This document shows positions 12,042-21,500 of a stretch of DNA of 64,000 nt, in pieces. Origin of the DNA: Tribonema minus (Eukaryota; Sar; Xanthophyceae; Tribonematales; Tribonemataceae); contig JAFCMP010000223.1 in assembly GCA_017506865.1 (NCBI GenBank), positions 1,488,001 through 1,552,000 on the forward strand, in the 5' to 3' direction. A program made the translations under genes and the position numbers. Below the pieces are notes generated by a model. The model ran no database searches and had not been told where the DNA came from. It saw nothing but the letters and a program-made list of their open reading frames with translations. Each line of letters opens with the position of its first letter. Position 1 is the first letter of the stretch.

Positions 12042-13244
12042 GAGTTCATGTTTGAGGCGCTCAAGGCGTACGCACCCACAACTTCAACTTCAACACCAGC
12101 CGCAGCACCGTTTGCTGAAGCCACAGCATCGCCTCAGCGCTCGGCAGCCGCTGCTATCAGGCGCTCTCAAGGCTCTGATAAGAAGGTACCCCCCAGACCT
12201 GAGTAGAAGGTCACAGTACTTTGTTTCTTAGCTTTTCTACATCAGTACTTCCACGTAGCTTTAATGAATTCTCGCTCAGGGCGCATTGCAGCCCACACTG
12301 TGTCGGAAATGACGACTCAGCTAGAGCTCCATGACAGGATGCCAAGCGAGGTAGCAAGGCAGCAGGGAGGAAGAGAGACTCCGGCTGAAGGACCGTGCTA
12401 AGGAGAAGTGAATATTGAGTGTAATGTCGAGGTCTTGAATAGAGCTGGCACGATAGAGCCAGCTATGTAGTGAGCAGTCCAAGGGACGAGTCTTATGCAA
12501 GGCACGAATAGGTGCAACCTGCTCGTGCACCTGCTCAAGAAAGAGCCAGCTAAGCCAGTCATATCGCTGCAGTTACATGAGAGCATGGTATTCCGACACA
12601 CTGTGCCACCACTTTGGCTTACTCACTTGAAGCATGAAGAGGTATGCGCAACGTATGACCAGAAGTACAGTGTACTTGTCTATTATTTCTGCCATTGCTT
12701 ATCTATCACCGTGCTTCATGACGAAGCATATGCTGGACTGCATGTTTCCGAGGCGCCAGTTCAGCACAGGAGCGCGCACACAACCTTCCTCAAAGTAACC
12801 CCAATCTTAGATGCACCACTCAAAAGTAGCACACTTGAAGTAGTTGCGCTCTACGCGCTCCTGCGCACCCACAACTTCAAGTTGAGGCGCAGTGAACTAT
12901 GGCATTGCGCAGTGTTGCTGCATCTTGAATAGTGAGGCGCATGGCACATGGGCTCTCGTCTCAGAGCCACACGCGGCAGCCGTGCTAAAGCTGTCGTGAC
13001 CTTTGCCCTGGCGTCATCGTCTCTCGGCTTTTTGAGCAAACGCCACTCATCGCCTGCTGGCGCAAATTCGTATAATCAATTGGCGCCAGCCTTTTGTTGT
13101 AAACCTTTTTACACACGAGCGATGCTGCGTGTGTCTGTCGTGCAGGTGCGCGCCAAGCAACGCCTGGCGCACCTCAACTCCAGCAAGACAAGTGCTGGGG
13201 GCGACTCTCCCTCGCAGCAGCACTTGGAAGACACGTCAGACAAG
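12042..13244 (+). CDS. Candidate coding exons of a Ser/Ala/Gln-rich protein
   Basis: Two exons chain in phase 0: 12042-12185 (48 codons, starting EFMFEALKAY, then Thr/Ser/Ala-rich with ASPQRSAAAAIRRSQG) and 13146-13244 (33 codons, starting VRAKQRLAHLNSS). Acceptors are CGCAG and GTGCAG, donors AAG|gtaccc and AAG|gtagtt. Composition matches the disordered gene at 2.0-10.4 kb, so these may be its distal exons or part of the gene starting at 10661. A competing frame across 12042-12230 also stays open but has less coding-like composition. Confidence 0.4.
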
Positions 13245-13553
13245 GTAGTTACAGTCAGGCATGTCGCATCCTTGTCAGAGCTGCATGCGCGATCAGTGTC
13301 AGCTGCTCTCATGTACTGGTGCTGCTTTGTGATAGCGTGGGCTGACAATGCTCAGTGTCCAAAGAGTCGATGTCCGAACAGTTTTTGCAAACCGGCAGCA
13401 CTGTTGGCGTCGGATCGCAACCGTGTGCGATCAGCGATCAAGCGATCCTACCCTCAACCCTAACCCTAAGCGCTTTCAATGTTGGATGTGGCCTCAAGTG
13501 CAAGCACTGCCATGGCGCCTGGCTGATACTGTGAAGTACTTCTACAACAACAG

Positions 13554-13828
13554 GCAACAAGGATAGCACAACGGCTCAAAGGGAAACACCTCTGAACTTT
13601 GAGCTTGAGCCTCGTGTAGTGCCAGTCCAGCACAATCACAATCCAGCTCTCGATGGAACTGGTGATGATGCATGTGCTTTTTGTCGCTGCCATTTGCTGC
13701 GCCAACAGATCAACGACAGGGCCGATGCTGGCGGGACAAGCGACGCTGCGGAGCTCGAGCTGGTGTACAATCCTACCATGAACTGCTACTATGATCCCCG
13801 GACTGCCAAATACTACGCGCCACGATGA
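13554..13828 (+). CDS. Candidate terminal exon ending in an aromatic motif
   Basis: An open segment runs to TGA at 13826-13828. From the CAG acceptor at 13551-13553 it reads through NFELEPRVVPVQ, a CAFCRC cysteine cluster and a C-terminal aromatic stretch, LVYNPTMNCYYDPRTAKYYA. The YYDPxTxKYY core resembles the octamer of OCRE-type domains, though only one unit is present. The phase does not match the exon ending at 13244 unless the weaker AAG acceptor at 13561 is used or another exon lies between. This is probably the last exon of the preceding gene. Confidence 0.45.
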
Positions 13829-15196
13829 GCCTACGAGTCGGCCAACAGCATAGCACACTCTTGTAATGACACGAGCGTTTGATGTGCACAGTAACAGGGG
13901 CATGGCTGCATGCAGCGCGCTGCTGCATGGCGCTTGTCTATTGCTGCCCTTGTTTGGTGTGCCTCTTTGTCTGGCAATGTCACCAACAAAGATGCCGTGG
14001 CTTGGCAGCTGCGGACCTCTGCTTGCGCACACAGCAACTTGCCTACGCTCACGTATAGTGTTTGCATCTCGGGGTTGGCAGCATGAGTTTCATCGAGATT
14101 GAGAACTTGTGTCGCTCCTGACGAGACACCGACTGCTCTTGCAGCACGCATGATATTTCAGAAAATCTGATCGTCTGGGCTTCTATGCGCCTCAAGCGGG
14201 ACAAACCATGGACCCTGGCGGCTCCCTGCACGAGCGCATCTGTCGAGCTCCTGCAATTAGGGGGCACAACACAGTGATATATCATAGTGTGCGGCGCGCT
14301 ACTGATGCTGGCGCATGTCAGTTGCAGTGGACACCCGTGTGCCCTTCCCACACTCGCCCGGCGCATCAAGTAGGTGCTGCCGGAGCACTCTTTCGTGCTG
14401 AACGCGTGCGATGACCCTATGCGCCGCCTGCCGTGCACGGCCGACGTCACCAACGCGGAGGTGCAATGTGCCAGCGGGCAGGTGCGGACCCGGCGGCTCG
14501 GTGTTGGGCGCACCAAGCAAGCCAAGAAAAACCAGTATTCCCGCCATCTTGACGCATTTGACGCGAATCGCGATATTCTTGCGAGCGAGCGCGCTGATCC
14601 ACGCCATGGCGGAGGATTATGTGACGCGCGAGGCGGAGCGGTAAAAGCTGCACCGCCCCGTCTTCGTCATCGCACCGCTTTTTTTCCTCGCAGCACGCTC
14701 AGAAACTCAACCAAGGCCAAACTAGCACGACGTTCTTGACCCGCAGCGCTCGAACAACTCAACCCCCATTGAGCGCTGCCGTGCGCCTCACTGGGAAGTA
14801 GGCGAGTCACGCGTGGAAAACGAAGGACTAAAATCGCGCCCTGCCAGTCAACCCTCCATTGAGCCGTCTGCTTACACGTGAGTACGATGCCACTTTCTTC
14901 TGAAGTGACTGGGAACGGGGCGGCAATCAGGCCTTGCGCAATTTTCTTCTGGCGCAGCGCAGTGCGCGCGTCCCTGCGGCTGAATTGAAGCCATGGGCGG
15001 TGGTAGCTTTGGTCCGTGCTGTGCTGTGATGTGCTGCGCTGCTCCCACTTTTGTTCATTTGATGGTCGTTGTCCTGATGGTGCGCCTATCCTTTTCTCGC
15101 TGCTGCTAATTTAGTTCTGCGTTACCGCTGCTAGCTGATCATGTCGCCGTGTCCCCTCTGCAGTTGACGCGGGCACAAGCACGGTATCGGGAGCTC
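13829..15196. other. Region before the RING genes
   Basis: The stretch holds mostly unsupported short frames. One segment (14374-14481) has some coding character and is listed separately. The last ~200 bases are the likely promoter and 5' UTR of the first RING gene. Confidence 0.4.
14374..14481 (+). CDS. Possible isolated exon
   Basis: A 36-codon segment flanked by TAG| and |gtgcgg begins VLPEHSFVLNACDDPMRRLP. It looks protein-like and keeps phase 0 at both ends, but no partner exon could be chained and the same region is open on the other strand. I do not recognise it. Confidence 0.25.
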
Positions 15197-16778
15197 ATGG
15201 GCGAACTTATCTGGAATGGCGTTGCAGCATACATCGCCCTCGCGATATGCTGCGCCTTGTGGCGGGGGTATCGGGAGAGAAAAGAGAAGGAGCGGCGGCA
15301 GATAGAGCTGCGGCGTCAAGAGGAAGAGCACAGGCGTCAGATGGAGGAACAGCGACAACAGCAGCAGCAAGAGGAAGAGCAGTACTGGCAGGAGCAGCTA
15401 CTGCGGCGGCAGCAACAGGAGCAGTGAGAACGACAGCGACGTGAGCAGCTGCGACGCTTGCAGCAGCAAGAGGAAGCGCAGCAGCTGCTGCTGCGGCAGC
15501 AGCAAGAGAAGCAGCGACAAGAGCAGTTACAACAGGAGCGCGAAAGACAGCGTCAACAAATGCTGCGCCGGCAGCAAGATCAGCAGCGGCAAGAGCAGCT
15601 GCAACGGCAGCAAGAGGAAGAACGTCACCAGCAGCTGCTACGTCGGCAGCAGGAGCAGCAACGACAACAGCAAGAGGAGCTGCGTCGGCAGCAAGAGAAG
15701 CAGCGGCAAGAGCAGTTGAGGTTACGGCAGCAAGAGGAACAACGTCAACAACAGCTGCTTCATCAGCAGGAGCAGCAGCGACAACAGCAAGAGGAACTGC
15801 GTCGGCAGCAGCAGCAGCAGCAGCAGCAAGAGGCACAACGGCTAGAGCACATACGACAGGCGCAGCTGGAACAGCGACACGAGGCTATCCGTCAGCAGGA
15901 GGAGGAAGCGCGTCAGCAGCGGCGACGAGAGAAAAATGCCGAGAAGCAGCGGCGGCGGCGGGCGCGTAAGCAACAGGAGCGGCAGCAAGTGGAGCAGTAC
16001 CGGGAGCAAGAGCAGCAGCACCTTCTGCAACTGCAGCTGCAGCAACAGCAGGAGCAGCAACAGGAGCAGCAGCAGATGGAACAACAGCAGCAGTACGTGC
16101 GGGAGCTGAACCAACTGCGAATGCAGCACGCACAACTACTGCAGCAGCAGCAAGAGGAACAGCAGCGCGGTCAGCAGCTGCAGCAGCTGCTGCAGCAACT
16201 GGAGCAGCAGTGCGCGCAACAACATCGGGAGCAGCTGTTACAGCAGCAGCAGCAGTGGCAGCAAGAGCAACTGGATGATGATGCCACCTGCGTACTTTGC
16301 ATGGACAAGCCCAGGGATCACATCTGTGTGCCATGTGGGCACGTGGCATTCTGCGACAGCCAACGCTGTCAGGCACCCTATGTAAGTGTTTCCTGCTGCA
16401 TCAGTTGAAAACTGCTTGTTGCTCCCATGTTTGTTGCTACAGCTTCGCGCACGTGTGTTTCGATGGCAATCGCATGCTGAAAGTCTTACTGGACACTTCC
16501 ATCATGCTTTGAAGCCTGTCAAAGCAGAATATTGCCGTGAGGCAGGGGCGCGCATGTGAGCCTAGGCAACTGGTTGAGAAAGTCTGACCAGTTACATGAT
16601 ATGCATGCTGCTCGTTATCGTCGGAGCGCCCCTTTTCTAACACTGCACACCTTTGCTACGCTGACTCAGACTCACTCTGCCATTGTCCGCCTCCTGTCAT
16701 GCACTGCAGAAGAGGCACGGAGCCGAGTGTCCGCTGTGCAAGACGGCCGTGCATAGCATCATACGCATCTACCTGTGA
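15197..16778 (+). CDS. Gln-rich coiled-coil RING finger protein, paralogue 1
   Basis: Exon 1 (15197-16381) and exon 2 (16710-16778) join in phase 0. The start is the ATG of MGELIWNGVAAYIALAICCA, which makes a hydrophobic segment (about residues 7-22) suited to a signal anchor. A ~350-residue Gln/Glu/Arg coil follows, then a C-terminal RING: CVLCMDKP, CVPCGHVAFC, a Cys in RCQAPY, and across the intron ECPLCK. This is the compact C3HC4 form found at the C terminus of IAP/MUL1-like E3 ubiquitin ligases, so a membrane-anchored ligase is inferred. An in-frame TGA at 15425-15427 interrupts the coil (CGA to TGA would explain it) while the frame continues on both sides. This may be a pseudogene, a read-through site or a sequencing error. 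TAG and TGA serve as ordinary stops elsewhere in the window. Confidence 0.7.
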
Positions 16779-18139
16779 TCCTGGCCGAACACCGCCAGCA
16801 CGCTATGAACAAGCTTTTCGCTGCGCCTGTGGCAGTGTTCAGGGATTCTGACATGGTGGAATCCGGAAGAACGTGGCCGCTGCCAAAATGCCTTCACATA
16901 TAGCTAGCGCGCACCGTTCCGTATTTCGTGCCTCTGTGCAAAATCATAGAGCACCAGCGAGCTCAATGTCGGACGCCTGAGCAGATGAGCAGCAGTGTCA
17001 TCTTTGCATGATGTAGCGGTTAACAAGAACAGCCTTAGTGGGAAAAAAATGCAGCAGCAGGCAGGTACAAACGGTAATCATCAGCAAGGTATCACGACCA
17101 GCCAGCTGGTTTTAGCGATAGTGACACATACAGCACACACGTGGACTCACACTGTATGCGGTGTGCACTATTGTACTACGTTACACACTTCTAATACAAA
17201 CCTGCTTTGTGCCCAGTGTTCAGCGCATGCCTGCCCACTTATGTGTGCTTGGTCTGCTGATGTACATGCATACATCAATAGATATACATGATGTGTGCCT
17301 GGTGTCTTCATTGCATGCCTGCCCACTGGCATTTGTGTGCGCTGTGCTGCTGGTGCTCCTGCCCGAGGCCACGCTGCAAGCAAAACCCAAACACTGCTTC
17401 AGGTTGCTCTGCAAACTTTGAACGTGTCTGCATTATATTTGGTCTGAGTTGATCTTTTCGCTCTCACACTGTCATTGTCTGGGCTCTTTTGAATGAAGCA
17501 ACTGCTCGCATCGATGTAGTGGCCATGGAGCACACAACTTCCAATGATTGACAGGCAACACACGAAAATATGCACAAAGTTAGCGATTGTTCGATCGTAC
17601 CTGTACTGCTGCAGCGGCGCTCAAGGCCATTGTGCACATACTGTGCAACGCAACACCTGGGCGCACAATACCAGATAGTGCCTCAATTAATGGTGGGTTT
17701 TCGCAACTCTCCAAAGGCGAGTCACGCCCGCATTGAAAACTACTTGAGAACTGACAGGATAAGACGCGGGGCAGCTCGGCTTGCCTCATGTACAAACACC
17801 ACAAGCACAACACCTGCATCAAGCTGTCTGGCCCTTCGCCACTCAATGTGAGTACGACACTTCTCTCTGCAGTACGTCACGCTTCTGCCTACCGGCTGGT
17901 TCTGTCGGGGGCGCTGCCTTGTTGCTACTGCACTGTGCTGATAGTACGTACATGGCTGGTGCTGATCTTGTAAAGGCGCTTGCCGCTTCCTGTCCGTCAG
18001 CAATGCCAGCGCTCTGTTCCTACACTGCCAGCTGCTGACGATGTCTGTTCTCGCTGCTGTCTACTGACAGTCCCACGGTGTCCGCTACCAGCTGGCAGCA
18101 CGCTGGATACAAGCAGCAAGTGCATCCAACCAGGCATCT
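16779..18139. other. Spacer between RING paralogues
   Basis: No gene is supported. The first ~700 bases are the 3' flank of paralogue 1 and recur after paralogue 2. The last part, with ATCTATGG just before the next ATG, is the presumed promoter of paralogue 2. Confidence 0.5.
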
Positions 18140-19952
18140 ATGGAAGCCGTTGTAGTAGGCGGTTTCTTGCTGTTTGGAAGCTGGTTGAAGAATCTGAAAG
18201 AACAGGATGCTTTGCACCTGAAGGAACAGGAGGCATTGCACCTGAGGGAACAGGAGGCACGCAAGCGAGAGCAAAAGGAGCAACAGCAGCAACAAGAGCA
18301 GCGCAGGCAGCAAGAGGAGCAGCAGCTACAACTTTTGCAATGGTTGCGGGAGCACTCAAGTTGCCAATCAGAGGATGAAGAGGTGCTGCGCCAGCGGCGT
18401 AAAGAGCAACGGCAGCAAAAGCTGCTGCACCGGGACCAAGAGAGGCAGCGACGACAGCAGCTGCGCCGACACCATGAGCAACAGCGTAAGCAGCAAGAGG
18501 AGCACCACCATCAGCAGCCGCATCAGCAGCAAGATGAGCAGCATCAGCTGCAGCTAGTTCGGGAGCAAGAAGTGGAAGGGCTGGACCAATCTCAACACGT
18601 GCAGTTCGAGCACCAGCGTCAGCAAGAAGAGGTCAGCAGTCAACAGGAGGAGCAAGTGCTTCAGCAGGGGCAACGAAAGAACAAAGCACAGCGGCAGAGA
18701 CACCAGCGAGCACGTAAGCATCAGAAGCAGCAGCGCGCGCAGCAGCTTCAAGAGCACCAGGAGCAGCAGCGGCGAGCAGAGCAGCAGCATGAAGAAGAGC
18801 AGCAGCAGCATGCAGGACAACAGCGGGAACAGCAACAGGAGCAGCAGCAGACGGAAGAACAGCAGCACCTGCTGCAGCAAGTGCAGGAGCTGCACCAGTT
18901 GCGGAAGCAGCACGCACAATTGCTGCAGTGGCAGCAAGAAGAGCAGCAGCGCTCACTGCAAGTGCAGCAGGAGCTGCAGCATGCGCAACAACAGCAGGAG
19001 CTGCAACAAGTGCAGCAGCAGCGGCAACAACAGCAGTATCTGCAACAGCAAGAGCGTGAAATGAATCACCTACGGAAGCAGCACGCTCGACTGCTGCAGC
19101 GGCAGCAGGAGCAGCAGCAGCGCGCAGTGCGACTGCAACGGGAGCTGCGGCATGCACGACAACAGCGGCAGATGCAACAGGAGCAGCACCAGAGGCGACA
19201 TGAGCAGTATCTGCAGCAGAGAAAGCGTGAGATGAACCAATTGCGGCAGCAGCATGCGCAATCACTGCTACGGCAGCAGGCGGAGCATCAGCGCATTTTG
19301 CGACTGCTACAGGAGGAGCAGCATGCACGACAACAGCAAGAGCTGCAACAAGAGCAGCAGCACCAGCAACAACAGCAGCGTCTGCAGCAGCAAGAGCGTG
19401 AGCTGAACCAACTACGGGCGCAGCATGTACAACTACTGCAGGGGGAGCAGCAGCGGGCAGAGCAGCGGCAGCAGCAGCTGCAGCTGCAGCAAGTGGAGCA
19501 GCAACGCGCGTACCAATAGCTGGAGCAGCTACTGGAAGAGATGCTGCAGCAGCAGCAACAAGAGCAACTGCACAACGACCGTGACACGGCCTGCCTACTT
19601 TGCATGGACAAGCCCAGGAGTCACATCTGTGTGCCATGCGGGCACGTGGCATTCTGCGGCGACCAGCAGTGTCAGGCACCGTATGTAAGTGTTTCTCGCC
19701 TGTTGCTGGTTGCCTCACATATCTGTTTGGCAGCATTTGCTTGCTGCCATTCTGATCATCACCGCAAGCTTTGGTCATGCCGAGCTCAAGCTTTGAAAGC
19801 CCTCTTGCGCGTTCTCACAGTGGTGCGGATCTCAGTGACTCACCGCATCATTTGCTCTTCTGCTGCTTTGTCATGCAACGCAGAGGAGGCAAGGAGCAGA
19901 GTGTCCGCTGTGCATGACGGCCGTGCATAGCATCATACGCGTCTATCTGTGA
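18140..19952 (+). CDS. Gln-rich coiled-coil RING finger protein, paralogue 2
   Basis: Exon 1 (18140-19684) and exon 2 (19884-19952) join in phase 0 at the same codon as in paralogue 1 (CQAPY|RRQGAECPLC). The N terminus MEAVVVGGFLLFGSWLKNL is a short hydrophobic segment. A ~450-residue coil rich in Gln, Glu and Arg follows, with recurring EMNxLRxQHAxLLxxQQE units of about 60 residues. The C-terminal RING reads CLLCMDKP, CVPCGHVAFC, CQAPY, CPLCM. An in-frame TAG at 19517-19519 (context CAA TAG CTG, so CAG to TAG is the simplest explanation) separates the coil from the RING; both sides remain open. A membrane-associated E3 ubiquitin ligase role is inferred from architecture only. Confidence 0.7.
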
Positions 19953-21436
19953 CCGGGTCAAACATCAACAGCACGCTCCAAGCTCTTTGGGTGCTGCTAC
20001 GGTGCCAGTGCTCAGCGGTCTAGGGCTTGATACTGCAGAAGCTGCAAGATTTGGGCCGCTGCCGCAATGTCATCTCACATAGTGAGCAGGTTCTGCCGCG
20101 TAACGTACTGTATGACATGCTGTCACTTTCATGAAAAATCATGCAGCATCAGTACGTTGAATATTAGTCATCTGAGCAGATGAGCAGCAGAGCTTCTGTG
20201 CATAGTTGCGCAGACAACAGCAGCCCCAGCTGAAAGATGCAGCATCACGTACATGGTGAGTATCAGCAAGGTATCAAGACCAACAAGCTGGTTTCGTCCG
20301 TAGCGTCACAAGTAGTAGACGCTGACACTCTTTGCGGAATGCACCAATGTGCCATGTACATGCATATACAGACATACACGAATGTATGCCCAAAGCCTTC
20401 AGTGCATGCTTGTCCACCCATGTTTGCTTGTCTGCTGGTACCCCTGCTTGAAGCCACGCTGCGATCAGAAGGGGACACTGCTGCGCGTTGCGCTGCTTCA
20501 GGTTGCTTTGCAAAGGTGACGTCAGTACTGCACCATTGTTTATTGATGTGCTGCAGTTGAGTCACTCTTATCCATTACCTCGATGCACGATCTGCGGCTC
20601 GTTTTGCGGGGAGCAGGGTTAGCACGGTACACTTTCCAAGCACAAAATGCATCTTACCTCAGGTCATTGTGGGGCAAGCCTGTTTGAGGAATAGGATGAG
20701 CACTGTTGCTAAAAGGCAACCTATTCCTCATCTTGATGGCTTCAAAAATGTCATTCAAGTATTGCATGTGATCTCTGGTGGCAGTTGGTCAGCGTCTACA
20801 ACTGCACGTTTCCAACATGATGCGAATATGCAACAACAAGCAAATCCAGGCAACCAACAACATCGCGCGTGGCGCGAAGCGCCCGCAGAGACAGTGCTAG
20901 ATACTTCGATGAGCATCCTAAATTAAGAACCAGGCTGCGAAAACTTCTACAAGTCACGTGCAAGGATCACAAGCAATGCCCTGAGGCTTTTGGCAGGGAT
21001 CAACGCCATGTTCTTCAAGTAATGTGCTTGTAAATTAGGATAAACGGTCTGTCTACTCATGGCACACAACAATCAAAGGGATTGCGGCATCAGCTCTGTA
21101 TCAGCGCGCTCTGAATGCTATGAGTGCAGCTTCACGTCTGGCACACAACTTCACCCCTCGTACTATCCACCCCGCTCCGGACAGGCAGCTCATCGTGCAT
21201 TGATGCAGTCTGAAGAAATGCTTAGCAGCCGGTAAGCGCGTGACCAACATCTCTCCCACAAAACCCGATACATAGGGCTCAGATAAGCCCTGACCTTGGT
21301 GCTAGGGCTAACCCTCGGCCTACTCCCAGGCGCATGCGCGCAGGCGCCACCGACCTCGCCCCTGCTCACGCGTCAAAGTAGTACTTATTATAGGGGTCGT
21401 GCGTGTAGTACTTAGGGTGCCCGACCTGCCCCCCGC
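19953..21436. other. Region after RING paralogue 2
   Basis: The first ~600 bases repeat the 3' flank of paralogue 1. No gene is supported further on. From 21,372 a tail duplication of the neighbouring minus-strand gene begins. Confidence 0.5.
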
Positions 21437-21500
21437 TCACGCGTCAAAGTAGTACTTATAGGGGTCGTGCGTGTAGTACTTGGGGCGCTCGTCGAGGCGC
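21372..21500 (-). repeat. Tandem duplication of a gene's 3' end
   Basis: The last ~55 bases of the DUF6940-like coding sequence, including its stop, occur twice, about 65 bases apart (21,378 and 21,438). Shared words are CGTCAAAGTAGTACTTAT and GGGGTCGTGCGTGTAGTACT. The outer copy lies beyond the stop codon and is not translated. Confidence 0.85.

Larger units (their letters stand above)
15197..20560 (+). repeat. Tandem gene duplication, offset ~3.2-3.3 kb
   Basis: The two RING genes share exon layout, intron position, the 69-base last exon and over 700 bases of downstream sequence. For example, CTGAGCAGATGAGCAGCAG occurs at about 16,976 and 20,172, and CATCAGCAAGGTATCA at about 17,080 and 20,262. 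The duplicated block therefore covers the genes and their 3' flank. Confidence 0.8.

Noticed and set aside
15207-15836. 209-codon minus-strand Ala-rich frame
   Set aside because: It is a shadow of the Gln-rich coil of RING paralogue 1.
15300-19510. CRISPR-like or satellite array
   Set aside because: The CAG-rich periodicity is protein-coding, with no constant repeats separated by unique spacers.
15425-19519. Reassigned stop codons (TAG/TGA read as amino acids)
   Set aside because: The elongation factor and LRR genes end in TAG, and the RING, EF-hand and DUF6940-like genes end in TGA at expected family ends, so the standard code is more likely.
18633-19778. 381-codon minus-strand Ala/Val-rich frame
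   Set aside because: It is the reverse complement of the CAG-rich coil of RING paralogue 2, giving an artificial Ala-rich frame.
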